A stretch of DNA of 64,000 nt, taken from NCBI GenBank assembly GCA_947311845.1, contig CAMZMU010000027.1, positions 50,231,601-50,295,600 on the forward strand. The letters run 5' to 3'. Below are positions 34,602 through 47,424 of the stretch, piece by piece; within the stretch, counting starts at the first letter, position 1, and each line of letters begins with the position of its first letter. A program made the translations under genes and the position numbers. The notes below the pieces were generated by a model that saw nothing but the letters and a program-made list of their open reading frames with translations, did no database searches and was not told the DNA's origin. The stretch comes from Poa pratensis. Taxonomy: Eukaryota; Streptophyta; Magnoliopsida; Poales; Poaceae.

Positions 34602-36940
34602 TGGCATTTGAAATGTTCTCTCGTACAGGGGTTTTATGCTTAAATTATTTGTTTAGCTGGTCATGAACTAAAATTGTTAGTGAGCTTCGCATGGTAGAAT
34701 GCTATGCTTTCTGATTACCCTGCCTGTGTGTATGTGTTTTTTTTTTCTCCTTTGGATCTTTATGTTCCAGCATTCATTGTGTAATACACGTGCTAGAATT
34801 GTCCACTTCTTGCAATGCTGGCCTTCTTTAGGTGTTGACATTTTTTTTTTCTACGTTTATCTTTAAAAGGCTTTGGTCGACTTTTTATGCTCCCATTATG
34901 AGGGCCAACAACCCTTATGAGAGAAAAACATGGGTAATTTTCAATTTGCTAAACTAATGTCCAGATTTCCGCTTTAATTTTTTTTGTTGTGTTTATTGCC
35001 GACTTCCGTCTATCTTTTTGTGAGTATGTTTGTTCGATTATATATTTTTTGTGAAGTTCTTTTGTCAGTTGCTCCGGTGATGATAGAATTATGACCTTTA
35101 TGGTATCGGAAGGTCTCATCAGTGTGAACCTCATGAAACATACATTACGGATTATGGTTGTTTGCATGCAGAACCGGCCTTATGAAAAACTCATCAGAAT
35201 AATGTTACGTGCATGCGGCTGTTCCCTTGAATCAGATATCAACAAATTGCTCGTCCATAGTTCATTCTCGATTCGTGTCCTTGTGATCATCATAGTGCTA
35301 AGATTATTATGCACTGATATATTTGTTTATTTTTTTTTCCAGATTTCTTGGAGTCAAGCATGGTATGATGCTGCTCTTTAACGAGTATCTAGGTTCATTG
35401 GTAGTTTGGGTGTATATGCTACGGAGTCTGGTAGTGTAAAACAAGGCTTCTGTTCCAGCCAAGAGCATGGTGTTACGCAGGTTTTCGCCCTTGTCCTTTT
35501 GTCTCTTTAGTTGCTCCGACCACGATCTGGTGTAAACAGTCATTTTTTTGTTTTAACTTATTTCAGTTAACATTACTTATGAGGTCTGTAACTAAAATTC
35601 TGAATATGAATCAGCTCAATCTAGCTACTTTTGATTCATCGCGCTCCTTGTTTTGTACTGTACTCCATAACGGATTGATTAATTACTTTCATCTCTATGC
35701 ATTTTGCATATCTAATTCATGATTTGGAGGTACTTCTGGTGATAAACTTATAAATATCGTCTCATGCTATAAATCTTAAGCGCAACTTCTGTAATAGTAG
35801 AAGTAAGGTACTTCGTTGACAGTACGTCCAAGTAAGGAACTTTCGATAAAATTAGTAATTATTTATAATTAACTGACCAGTAGTGTGGAATGCACTTCTG
35901 CTAGAGTTTTATAAGTATGTTGCGCCCAACTAATTTGCTGGGCGGAAACTGAAAGGTCCACCTAGAAGAACGTGAGTACGTGACACGGTTGTTAAAATTT
36001 GAGTTCTTCGTAACTATGTAAATTTTCTTGAGAAAGTGTGTGATCTGTGAGAAAAGGGATTTTTTTTTTGTTACAAGAGCAAGTTTACAAATGCAAATGT
36101 CATTCTGAACTTTGGGTCACTTATTATTTTCTTTTATTCTTCTGACATGGCTTCTCGTATCCGAAAGGGCTCCGTACAAGGTGACATGTCAGTCGGCGGA
36201 CCCACCCCCAACCGCAACATTATCCCTTCTTCCTCCTCGAATCACTTCTATCTTCTTTCTCGTTTCTATTCGGCACCCCTGATCCCATCTCATCTCCTCC
36301 CTTTCCCACCACCCAACAATAGCCAACACCCACCAACCTTGTCGGCGACAGTGACCGCAGGGAGCCAGAAGCAATCCAACAACGATCAAAAGATTTAACG
36401 ATGGGCGATCAAAAAGCAGTAAAACCGATGTTGGAGACAAGTTAATGACGCTGGTCAGGCGAAGGGGGAACTTCTAAAAGGTGTGGCGTCTGAGGTAGTG
36501 TGGGAGCGCCGACTAATGGTGGGGTCGGCCGGTGATTAGGCTGGTGTCGGGAGCAAAGGGTTGGTAGTCGGGGGTGGGCGGCGTTTTAACTAATCCCTCT
36601 CCTCTTGCCTCTCCTCTTCAGCGTTGGCATGTTTTCACTTTTTAACGGATTGCTCTATTGAATGCAGCTTTTTTAGCTTATAGAAATGCAGGTTTTTTTC
36701 CTTTTCTTTTTTCCTTTTTGCTCAATTATGAAAATAAAATCCCCTCCTAGACTGGGCCAAGCCATAGGGCACGTCGGAATTGACACGGGATAGACTATGG
36801 TGTTTTGAGCTCTACTAATTTTTGTTTGTACCAAGTTTGATGTGATTTGTATTCCTCATGTTTCGTTCTTATGTGCTTGTGAATTTCTTCCGCCACGCTA
36901 CACTGATGAATCATATCGACAATTTTGTTTGTGAAGTTGC

Positions 36941-37140
36941 TTTTTTTTAAACGAAGGCAAAAGCTTTGCCTTATTCAATAATTAAGCAAAAGGTGTCCGG
37001 TTTATTAACGGAAGAAATCGGTCAAAAAGCCATACAACAGACACCACGGGGCAAAGCCCAAACAACACCCACTCCGCAGCCGGCCGGCCCACAAACCACC
37101 CTTGTCGGAGTGAAGAATCTACAGCTGCTATGAGAGGAGC
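36941..37140 (-). mobile_element. Possible LINE 3' tail (antisense)
   Basis: A T-run (36942-36949) is followed by AAACGAAGGCAAAAGCTTTG. This wording is common at the poly(A) end of cereal LINEs when read on the opposite strand. No ORF or target duplication was identified. Confidence 0.4.
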
Positions 37141-38319
37141 AGCTACGGGACACTCCGTCGTAGATGAAAGCGGCCATCACCAGGAGGCTCGACGTTTTTG
37201 GTCTGATTCTTGTACGACACATCCAGCCACCCTTCCTTGTTACAAATATAACCCGTGACAACGTAGCTCTGTTGTTCTCTTTGCAACGGATGTATAGCGT
37301 TTTCAATTATTAATTTATAGGCATTTTCCTCATAATTTCGATGAGCCATATGTCCTAACCGGAAAAAGTTTCTCTCCCTTTTGCGGGAGGCCGTAGGAAG
37401 CACCCCCAGAGGCCAGAGCTGCTTTCTCCTCCTCGCCTATTTAGGGAGATGGTTTCGGCAAAGCCTGTAGGCAACTTACTCCATTTGTTTCCATTTGCCT
37501 TCTTTTTCCACTAGAAAGGTAACAAAAGCCCAAACAAACAGCTATTTGGAGGCTGAGGTCGATGGAGCCTTTAATTTTCCAAAATTCTAAAATCATTTGT
37601 CTGATTTTATTTATTCATATAAAAAGATGTAAATTACACCTAGACTCTGCACCAACATAATGTCATGAACTAGTCGAGAGACATGAAGGATGTACACAAC
37701 CAAATAACAAAAAAGAAAATAAACAAAATGCTAAAATAATACTTTCAAGTTAAAAAATCTAAAAACTGTCGTGGTGATAGACAATGATACATTGTACTAA
37801 CGCGCGAAATATCAACTAGAAATATGTTGTAGTTTGAGCTGTGCAAAAAATACAAAATCTAAATTCAAAAAATAGTGAACAACGCAAACTTTGAACTCTC
37901 CAAAATCTGTCAAATTTTGCTATTGTTGTATGACTCACAATATGAGTTATTTTGAGTTGATATTAGGCTGGTCGAATGTACCATTGTCTACCTCCATGAT
38001 TACTTTCAGATTATTTTAATTTGAAAAAAATATTTTTCATAGATAAAGGTCTCCATAGAGCTCGGTCTCCATTTGCACTTTCCATGATTCGCTGCACTTT
38101 CAAACCAGTCTCTGTTTCTTTTGGAGGGATTCAAACATGTCTGTGTACATCGGTGAAAAGCAAGGGCAGTGAATACTTCCAAGTCGACAGGTCACAAGGG
38201 AAGAAAAGGTATAAAAGCTTTCTATTTCCGGCTAGATCATGACAACCCTCTTCACCGCGCACCGAGCCCCTCGTCTGCCTGAAACCAGAATCGGGAAAGC
38301 CAAGAACCACGCATCCCAT
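37141..38319. other. Intergenic, no recognised feature
   Basis: AT-rich DNA with short ORFs only. No transposon ends or coding signal were recognised. Confidence 0.4.
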
Positions 38320-38328
38320 CCCGCCTCC

Positions 38329-38731
38329 CGACACAGATCCGGTGACATGCGGCTTTTGCATGTCACCGGGTGACATGCGGCCAAAATTCAAATTTAAACA
38401 TTACGAAAAAATCTGAAAAATTATGCATGTTCACAGCACATATTACGATAACCTCTAGAAATTTCAGATCAAAATTCGAAACATACATCGAGAAACAAAA
38501 AGAGAAACTCAGATGTGAATAGTCTACAGAGAACTCAGATTCAAATTCGGGAACTATTCATATCTGAGTTTCTCTTTTTTGTTTCTCGATGTATGTTTTG
38601 AATTTTGATCTGAAATTTCTAGGGGTTATCGTAATATGTGCTGTGAACATGCATGATTTTTTTCAGATTTTTTCGCAATGTTTAAATTTAAATTTTGACC
38701 GCCCGGTGACATGCGAACCGGATCTGTGTCC
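38329..38731. mobile_element. Foldback MULE-like MITE
   Basis: Almost the whole 403 bp is one long inverted repeat. The left arm (about 38329-38520) and right arm (about 38552-38731) share GACACAGATCC, TCAAATTTAAAC, GAAATTTCAGATC and GTTTCTCGATGTATG-type blocks with few mismatches, around a loop of about 30 bp. The left arm carries an extra GTGACATGCGG duplicate near 38342-38382. It is flanked by the 9-bp direct repeat CCCGCCTCC (38320-38328 and 38732-38740), as expected for Mutator-like elements. The flank is CT-rich, so a chance match is possible. Confidence 0.8.
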
Positions 38732-38739
38732 CCCGCCTC

Positions 38740-39171
38740 CCCCTCCTCCTCCTCCCCAGCCTCTCCGTCGGTCTACTCCGCTCGATCGAGCTCTAGCCCT
38801 AACATTTTCGCTTGCTTCGACCACTGCAGGTATGCCTCAACCCGGGGAAATGCTTTCTCTTCTCCCTCCCCATCTTCCTCTGTTTTTCGTTTTACGGATT
38901 GTTTGGGCTAAGGTAGGATTGGTGACCCGGTGAATATTTTCCCCTTCGTTTCAACGACGATTTTAGTAGGCGCCACGAATAAAATGTTTCTTCTGTCGAT
39001 TTGTTGAGTACCGAGATCATTCAAATCTTGAATTTCTACTATCCAACGCCAGCAGTTTCTTCCTCTGCTTCGTACCAATCCCAGAAACTGGGAGAAAGTT
39101 GCCCTTTTTTGTGTGAACACAAGTTGCAAGATGCTATTTTACGTATGTTGACCCAATTTTCGTTGCAGGAA
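38740..39171 (+). other. 5' UTR exon and first intron of the RING-H2 gene
   Basis: A non-coding first exon ends at CACTGCAG|gtatgcc (38829/38830), and the intron runs to TTGCAG (39168). The coding exon begins GAAATGGTGG. The exact transcription start is not visible. The promoter lies directly against the foldback element. Confidence 0.6.
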
Positions 39172-42100
39172 ATGGTGGAGGTGGTGGATTTGGTGTCGTC
39201 CGACTCCGAGGACGACGCGTGCGTGCACTCGCCGGACCGGAAGCGTCCTGCCTGGGAGCCAGATCCGTCCCGCGGCCCCGGGAGTTCCTGCGCAAGAACC
39301 GGGGGAGGGAGCGCTCCTGACCACACCGCCAGCAGAATGGCGAGGCCGCCGCATCAGCCAGGCGAGGCGGTGAAGAAGGACAAGGAGAAGGTCGGCGAGG
39401 GGGAGAGCGCGTGGGAAGCGGCAGCTTCTTCGCTCACTGCTGGTGCCTCGGGAGCTGGGACGGATTCATGGAGTGCACGGGTAAGCGCATCTCGACATGG
39501 AGGCAGATCAGCCAGGGACGAGTGGTGCTGGGGTGATCATGTAGGCAGATCAGCCAGGGACGAGGCTGCGATTCCTGGACAGACCCCTATGGAGATTCCT
39601 GATTTTCTCAGGGAAGACAGTACCTCCTGGCTGTCCAGGATCAAGGGGCTCCATTTCCCACTTCCTGATGAGCACCAGTTGAGGGCCAGGCAGATTGAGT
39701 CGGACGAGATGTTTGCCCTCAGGCTTCAGGAGCAGTTCAACGAGGAGCAACCAGGCTCTCAGGCTTCACAACAGGTTTGTTTCTCTTGGTTGGTTACTCC
39801 CAGTCCTGTTGTTCCCATTTACTGGAAGTTCTGTTCGTTAGTTGTTTCTTCTACCTGTACCTTCTCGGCTTCTGATGATTCACTACTGATGCAAGTCTAC
39901 TAAGCGGCTGACCGACATCTTGCAGGTTGATGCAACTCTAGCCTGGACATTGCAAGAGGAGGTTGAAGCTGTCCGTGCCCGAATTGCTGCCACTGCCAGA
40001 GAGGGCCAATCTAGTTCAGTAAGTTGCTGTTGGGGCTTGATGCATGCACAGTGACATGGTTGCAGTTATGATTTTTGAATTGACATGTTAATGCTCATAA
40101 CCCTCGACTAAGTTTCCGGAAAAACATAGCTACCATCTCTGTTTCATGATGGATCCTCTGGCACTGTGCATATCAGGTAGCTGAAATAGGAAGTACATGT
40201 ACAAACTGAAAACTGAGACAAAATTTGCAGAACCTCATATCTGCCTGTAACATGTAAGCACTTCGAACCTGTTTGTGGGTAACTTAACTTGACACGATAC
40301 ACAGAACTATTAATAAATCTGTGCGTACTAGTAAAAAGCTTAAAACTGAATTATGCCCTGTTGCTCTTGAGTTGTGTGTTCTTGACTTGTGTTTCAACTC
40401 CATAATTGTCCACTGCTGTCACCTATCACCTATGTCATTTCATGTGTTGATTCCTTTCCTCTCATTTATCTGCATTACCGTCCTTTCAAGAAAATAAGAA
40501 GTGTACTGTTTTCCTCAGAGCCAGAGGGATCGCTCAATGGCACATCTGTATTCATATGGCCACCGCTCGCCAGTTCAAAGTTCTACTTCATGGTCAGCTG
40601 GTCACGCCCCGGCTCAAATACCAAACAGAAGGTGGATGCCAAGAAACTCCAATGGCCCAGAATCGGAGCAACAAAATGTGGGACTCCTTAATAAGCTTAT
40701 TCTTTCAAACTTCACTAAAATTGTGCACTGACATTTGCTCGTTCTCAGATGATTATCTCTCAGTTGACCAGAGGATGCTTCGGGCATGAAAACATGGATA
40801 TAGAAATGGTATGTCCTTACCCTGTATTCTGAAAGATGATCGCTACTTTGGAATGTTGGGTTCTTTGTATAGTTGGCTACTTCTCCCTCTTGTTTATTTA
40901 TCATGTACGAGCAGCTTGCGACTTTGTGAGAACCTAAATATTCACACTTTGCATTTATTGGTTGTAACAACAGAAGTATCGATGTTCTCTATTACTTTCA
41001 CCGAACAACACATTTTATTAATGAATGCATGTACGGTTTCATTGCATGTATGTAATAATAGAGGACATGCTTTAAAATCCTAAAATTTCCCTTGGGCTGA
41101 TGTACTAAAGCAAAACCTTTCTTTCCACCCCACATCTGATGAGGCCACATCGACAAAAGAGGACAACTTTCCCCTAGTTGCCCATGTAATATATTCAAGT
41201 GTTGATGTCGCAAAAATCATTTTATGAGTGTCATTTCAGTGGAAGGAAAGAGGGGGTCAAGGGAATGAATGCGTCTCAGGATGCTACCATAGAGTCTCTG
41301 AGCCTCTGAGGTAGTGCTTGATATCTGGAGGGCTTATTCTTTGGTTGGTTTGCAGATTAAATGTTGATACTCTTTTAAAGGACCAACTAACCAGCCTGCT
41401 ATTCTTATCCTGAACTCGACTACTAGCTGGACCAACAGACTGTATCTGGAAGGCATATAAGTAGGAGCCTACTAGTTCGCTACAACTACTAATAACATAT
41501 CGAATATGCATACCTAAAATAATTGTCTCCTGGGGAGCCTATCTCACTAATACTGCCTTCCTTGAATCCTTGGTGCACAAGACTGATGGCCTATGTGCCA
41601 CCATGTTTGCTGGCATAGCATTTAACCCTGTAACGAGTCCACTAGTCATGTTTTTGTCTTTTAATATGTAGAGAATGGCCGTACTACACTCACTTCATGA
41701 AGCACTTGAAAGCTGTGGAGACACATTTGCTCCAGATTCTGATGAGTAAGTGCTTACTGTTTTAGTTCTTCTTCGTGCAATGCAATGTTGTTTGATGAAA
41801 TTTCTATACGAGGCATATATTTACCGTCATATTTGCATAGGTACACTGATTTTGCTGTATTGTTCTGTATCATGTGTTGTTTGTGTCGTCTTACATTCTG
41901 GATTCGCAAGTGCTAGTACCTTTTCTTTTAAACGAAAAGTGCTAGTTCTTAAATCAGCTTTATGTATGTGCACAAGAGTACTCAGTACGTTAACTTAGAT
42001 GGATATCCTCAATACTCATCCTCCAATGTGGAAGGGACTATTATGTGCTGCTTCCTTTATTGGGAGTTGCATTTATTTCCATGCATATATATTCTCAGTT

Positions 42101-42588
42101 TCTGACTAATGTTTTTCGTGTTTGTCACATATTAGTGATGATTATGAGAACCTCATAGCACTAGATGCCAACAACCATCACAGAGGAGCTACCGACAGTG
42201 ACATAGACAGACTACCACTATCTACAGTGGAGGTTTGTGTCATGTTTCTTACTCAAGATGGATGTGCAGTATTTTGTTGTGTTTGGAAGAGCTAATGTGC
42301 CACCCCCCTTATTTCCATTGCCAGGGAGAAAGTTGCCATGACGACCTCTGTCCTATATGCCTGGACTGCCCTGGTGATGGTGCTTTCCTCCGGCATTTGC
42401 CCTGCGCGCACAAATTTCATAAGGAGGTACACGTGGAATTTTATGTATTATCCTGTTCCATGCAATTTCCTCCGGCTCCAAATCTCCATAACATATTTTA
42501 TTTCTGTGATTTGTTTCTTCTACAGTGCATTGACAAGTGGCTTCGGATGAGGAATTCATGCCCGGTGTGCAAATCTAATGTGATCTGA
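39172..42588 (+). CDS. RING-H2 finger protein, putative E3 ubiquitin ligase with N-terminal SIM-like motif
   Basis: Eight coding exons join in perfect phase: 39172-39774, 39926-40018, 40519-40677, 40749-40808, 41672-41745, 42136-42232, 42325-42426 and 42526-42588 (416 residues). The start is the first ATG after the 5' UTR intron. Residues 4-15 ([12 protein letters not shown]) match a SUMO-interacting motif: a hydrophobic core followed by Ser/acidic residues. The middle is disordered and Ser/Gly/Arg-rich, with helices around residues 180-232. The RING-H2 finger is at the very C-terminus: C371, C374, C389, H391, H394, C397, C408, C411, with W401. RING-H2 proteins usually recruit an E2 enzyme and transfer ubiquitin. 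The SIM suggests SUMO-targeted ligase activity or a nuclear role; this is inference. I cannot name a specific orthologue. Confidence 0.9.
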
Positions 42589-43210
42589 CTGGACGGTGTT
42601 CCAACTGCTGTTGGGATACCGTAGCAGAATAGATTAGGAAGCATTTCCTGCTGTGGCAGTGCGTAAACAACTGTAATGTTGTGTTACACTGCGGAGCCTC
42701 TCCCCCTCTCTTGTTGGAAGAATCAGGGTGTCACAAGTCTTGTGTTCCTTTTTGCTGCAATTTTTTGTGTAGGGAGACATGTATGATATGGCTTGATCTC
42801 CATGCCATGTGCACCAATGTTTGACCCTGCTATGTATATAAACCGAGAGCAATGAGAGGCATATTCTGTTGCAAGACTTGTAGTCCATCACTTGCGGAGT
42901 TCTGAATTGTTATTGTTATCTAGTTCTTCAGCTGCAAGCACCCGAACTGGTTCTGTGTTGGTTTTCTTCAGTAATTTATTTCTCCTGATAATTTTTTGAA
43001 CCAGTTCCATGAGAGCACTGGAGAAGAAAATCAGTGTTTTGGCGCAAATAATTCCAAGCTGACGACTGTAGATATTTTTGTGGCAAAATCAGGATAACTA
43101 GCAGAGGGGGCTCGCCGCGCCACCACACGACGACCCTCTCCCGCTCACCCGTCCCAGTTCCGGATCACTGCCTCTCCTCTCCACTCCCCACCGAGATATT
43201 TCACGCGGCC
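42589..43210. other. 3' UTR of the RING gene and promoter of CGL160
   Basis: The two genes are in the same direction and about 620 bp apart. The second half (43090-43210) is the GC-rich 5' UTR of the next gene. No transposon was recognised. Confidence 0.5.
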
Positions 43211-46200
43211 ATGTCGCTGCTCGCCGTCGTCGCCAGCCGCGCCGCGGCCGTGCGCCCGCTTCGCGCCTCGGCGGCCTCAGGAGAGGCCGCGGCGGCAGCA
43301 CCAGCGGGAGACCAGACGGCAGAGCGGAGGCCGGTGAAGATAATACTGCCCAAGAAGAAGCCGGAGAAGTGGTCGACGGGGATGGAGCCAGGCTCCTACG
43401 GCGGCGGGCCGACGACCATCAAGCCGCGCAAGTACTGGATGGGGAAGGAGGACCGCGACCCCGTGGGCAACAAAGACACCTTCATCTGGAACAAGAACTT
43501 CATGCCCCACATGGAGCGCGTCATCGCCAACGGCGGCACCGACACGCCCGCCACCATCGAGCGCATCACGCCGGTAAGGCCATTCCCACGGCGACAGAGC
43601 TGCGCGTCTCGTTTAATTCGACTCAGTCACTCACCGATTATTGGCTTCGAGCTTCCCTATCTACTACAGTAGCATTTTCTTTCTTTCTCATTTCTTAGAA
43701 CTCCGCAAGTGATGGACTACAAGTCTTGGGGCAATGGTGGCTGGCTGCTGTTCCAAGTTTCTAACCAAGCAATTCGTTTGAGCAGGTGGACGAGGAAACG
43801 GACTCAGGTTTTCTAAGCATCAACCGCGCAATGAGCCTTGACAGGTTACTCTCATCTCATGGTTTGCTCATCACTTGGTGCCCCCACACTCGTTTCGCAA
43901 TGTTTACTCATGTAGGGTGTGCATTGTAGTGTGGATGTTGATCTGAGCAAGGAGCTTCTGGCGCCAACGAAGTCAATCTTGCGGACCCAGGTCGAGGCTG
44001 CCCGGCGTGGTAGATCCACTGGTGCCGCCGAGGTTATTCCCTTGCCCACACTCACAATGTATATCCTTATTCTCTTGCCTCTTGGGGATGACAATGAGTT
44101 GAATTCTTGGAATTCGGATGTAGGCCGTCAACAGATCCACTTTCATTAGATGGAAGCTAGCCCCGACACGACGGGAGCAAGAGCAATGGGACCGGGCGAC
44201 AAGGGCAACCACCGGTGGCATTGTAAGTTGTTGTAACTCTATACCTGGCATGTCTTTGTTAATAATATCTACTCCCTCCGTTCGGAAAAGGATGTCACAA
44301 AAATGAACTATAGATAGACCATTTTTGTGACATCCTTTTCCGAACGGAGGGAGTAAATAAGAGTGTCTCACCACGGTCACATTTACAACATACATATCAT
44401 GGTGTATACTTCTTTTCGAATTTATATTTCGTGATTTTGGTACCCTTTTAGGATGTCATATTAAGGGAGTCACAAAAAAAAGTTCAGCAAAAAGTAGACC
44501 CTAAGGTTGCGTCCGCTGAGGCTAGAGAACAGTATCTAAAGGTATATCTCTTAGGTGTTATTCAAGAACACACCCATTTTTGTTGGCAAATTATTGACAA
44601 TATGACTGTTTTTGTTTCGCAGTTGAAAGAAAGATTACAATTGCTTACTTTAGGTATTGGTGGCGTCGGTTTGGTTTCTGCTTACGTGTCATACACTCCT
44701 GAAATTGCTGCGAGGTACGCCTTTCTTTCCATTTTTGTTTAGTGCTTTGTTTATAAGCTGGTTAAGTTGTGTATCTGAAATTCTAAGCACTTGTGGCTAT
44801 TTATATCTAGACAGACTTTGAAGGCAGCCTTCTTTATGCCGCTTGCTAGCATTAGTTTGCATCTCGCACTAATAACATTTATTTTTCAGCTTCGGGGTAG
44901 GCCTGATTGGATCTGTGGTGTATCTACGCATGCTTGGAACCAGTGTGGATTCTCTAGCGGGTGGAACTAAAGCAGCTGCCAAGTATATTTCTAGCCGTTT
45001 CTCTTACAAACTGAGTTTGGCTTTGACACTAGATAAAAATTAATTGGTGTCCAGCTGTCCTTACTTGATTTAGTTTTGAGATAGACACACTCTTCTAAAC
45101 CTAATATGTGATCTCATTTCTTAGATTCTACTCCCTCCGTTTATAAGATGTTTTAGCTTTTGTCCACATTCGCATGTGTCAACATGTATTTAGACATGTT
45201 TTAATGTGTATGTACACTTATTTGGGTGTGCACCTAGCCAACATGTGAGCTAGCCAACATGTTTTAATGTGTATGTACACTTATTTGGGTGTGCACCTAC
45301 CCAACATGTGAGCTAGCTAAAGCATCTTATATTAAAAAACCGGAGGGAGTAGTTTACATTGTCAAATTCACACCTCTAGTCTCATGACATGTCTGTTTGA
45401 CAGCTGGAAAAATCTGCAAGGCAAAATATTTTTATCTGAAGATCTTTCCAATAGTTGTGTTTTATTCCCGAAACTTCTTCTATAAATGCTTTTCAGAGTT
45501 TATGCAGATAAACCAAAGTTTATTTGCATGAAAATACTTGAGTGGTTTCCCTAAATTCTAATTCGCAAAAAAAAGTTTGCCTGAATTCTGGAAAGCATTT
45601 ATAAAGTCCTTGACGAACCACTCTAGTCTTTCCAAAGGATCTTATACATGGGAAATTCTTCCAATCATGGTTCTGTTTCCATGTATAAGGTCCTTGGCAG
45701 CTCATCATTCAGGAACCCGAGTCTGTTCATGTTCAAGCTCTTTCGTCGCAACTCTTTGCGTTGCTAATATGCCTTCTGTTAGGGCCTTAGGGGCTTAACC
45801 AAAACGAACGAAGACGAAAAACTGATGCTCTTCATCATCTGAATATCCTTCTATGAAGTCCATCTCCCTGAGTATGAATTATTCAGTGAATATTTCGTTC
45901 ACCACAGAATACCCTTCACCTATATTGGTCACCCTCTATCTGTTATGAAACATACTTTCCCGCGTTCAGAAAATAGTAGCCTCTACACCTTGCTAGCAGT
46001 AATGATAATCTAAATTTATTGTGGCAATCTTGCAGGGGTGCGGCTGCACAGCCAAGATTGCTTATTCCAATGGTTCTTGTGATGATGTATAATCGATGGA
46101 ATGCGTAAGTGCACCAAGTGTTATGAAACTTTTGATACTGGAATATTCATAATATGTCAAGCAAAAAAAAAAACTTCTTACATGTTTGTCCTTGCTGTTC

Positions 46201-46344
46201 TGATGCAGGATATTAGTTCCAGAATATGGCGTCATGCACCTTGAGCTGATACCCATGCTTGTTGGGTTTTTCACCTACAAGATTGCTATGTTTACTCAAG
46301 CCATTCAGGAGTATATACCTGACGTCGAAAACCGTGAAGCTTGA
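43211..46344 (+). CDS. CGL160: CGL160-like thylakoid protein, chloroplast ATP synthase assembly factor
   Basis: Nine exons join in phase: 43211-43573, 43786-43844, 43930-44032, 44124-44222, 44452-44541, 44623-44714, 44890-44982, 46036-46104 and 46209-46344 (367 residues). The N-terminus is an Ala/Arg/Ser-rich transit peptide (MSLLAVVASRAAAVRPLRAS). It is followed by the CGL160 signatures KIILPKKKPEKWSTGMEPG, KYWMGKEDRDP, MSLDSVDVDLSKEL and WKLAPTRREQEQWDRAT. The C-terminal third is the AtpI/UncI-like membrane domain with about four hydrophobic segments (LLTLGIGGVGLVSAYVSY, GVGLIGSVVYLRML, LLIPMVLVMMY, LELIPMLVGFFTYKIAMF). In Arabidopsis, CGL160 helps assemble the chloroplast ATP synthase (membrane c-ring and CF1 attachment). 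All splice sites are GT-AG, and the gene looks functional. Intron 4 and intron 7 contain MITEs. Confidence 0.95.
44270..44355. mobile_element. Stowaway MITE in CGL160 intron 4
   Basis: An 82-bp near-perfect hairpin, CTCCCTCCGTTCGGAAAAGG to its inverted copy, flanked by TA. It is nearly identical to 48674-48759. Confidence 0.93.
45129..45351. mobile_element. Stowaway MITE with internal duplication, in CGL160 intron 7
   Basis: The ends are CTCCCTCCGTTTATAAGATG and CCGGAGGGAG, with TA on both sides. A block of about 73 bp (CATGTTTTAATGTGTATG...AACATGTGAGCTAGC) is present twice in tandem (about 45186-45258 and 45259-45320). Confidence 0.9.
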
Positions 46345-47424
46345 ACACTGTTCTGGTTCATAGAAAAAACAAAGAGAAAGTTGTTGCCCTGAGGGAACAT
46401 TGCTCAGCATTCACCAATATAGTAAGGTGACAAGCTTTATCCTTCCTTGGACTGGAAGGGCTATACAAAATATTCTGAAAATGTAGCATCTTTCATGGAA
46501 GCTGCTGAAAACTTGAAATGTCAAAATGGAACGCGGTGTGTGGATATACATGTTTGAGTTCAATACATCGCACACCATGTGCTGCCTGACAAATGCACAG
46601 GTGGTGGAGGACTTGTCTATAAATATTTCATGAATATGCTTATACTAGCCCTGGCTGACAACGAAGAACAGATAAACAAAAATGGCACCACTAGTTCACT
46701 ACCAGGAATAGCTAAAAGAGGAGTTGACGAAGCTAACTTTTTTCTTTCCTGGAATAATGCGATGCCTCCTCAGGTAGATGCCTCCTTTTGTTTTTCTTGT
46801 TTGTGTGTGTCTATACTAGATTCTTCCGGCCCTGTGGTGATGCCATTGACATTTAACAAAAACGTCCACCAACCACGTACACATTCCATTTAAGCTGCGC
46901 ATCTACAGCAACTCAAGAGACCGTCACCGGTTCCACGTGATCCACCATTGAATGGTCACTGAGTGCTGCAGAGGAGAAACATGGGGCAACAAAAAGAAAG
47001 AAGAACAGACTCTAGGTTTCATTAAATCAAACATGGCTCAATCCGCCACTCCTCAGGATCACCACCATTGATTCATTGCCACTGCTACTAGTAACTGGCA
47101 GGAAGAAGTACCGGTACATTCATCTGAATTTTGAGCTATAGTAGCCAAGTACATTCATCTGAAGGTTTTGAACAATAGTAGCCTAGTACATTTTCATTTT
47201 CAACACTTTCGTTGCCGGCCGTGGCGGCATCCTTACGGCCACCAAAAAGAATCCTAAAATGGTATCGGAATGAAGCCTACCTCGCTAGTAAAGAGAGCCA
47301 AAAAAAAAAAGTGGGAAAAGGTGGGAACACGGAGGAGCACGGGATCGATGGCCGTGGTGTCTCTGACGCGCTGGCCCGCGCCGCGAGCTCCTTCCGGAAA
47401 GCGGAGCATTCCACTCCAGCACGC
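46345..47424. other. Convergent 3' regions of CGL160 and the Dof gene
   Basis: This contains the 3' UTR of CGL160 and then intergenic DNA. An open frame at 46579-46893 has no recognisable domain. No transposon ends were seen. Confidence 0.4.

Larger units (their letters stand above)
33365..36940. other. Downstream region of the trihelix gene; possible 3' UTR intron
   Basis: TTTAG|gtaagaa at 33380/33381 is a good donor 17 bp after the stop codon. TTTTTTTTCCAG|ATTTCTTGG at 35342 is a good acceptor, so a 3' UTR intron of about 1.96 kb is possible but not shown. The interval holds a Copia LTR fragment (separate entry) and two tandem duplications (separate entry). From 35,600 to 36,940 I see nothing. 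Confidence 0.35.

Noticed and set aside
46579..46893. 104-codon frame after CGL160
   Set aside because: No domain and no intron or transcript evidence; it lies in the downstream region of CGL160.
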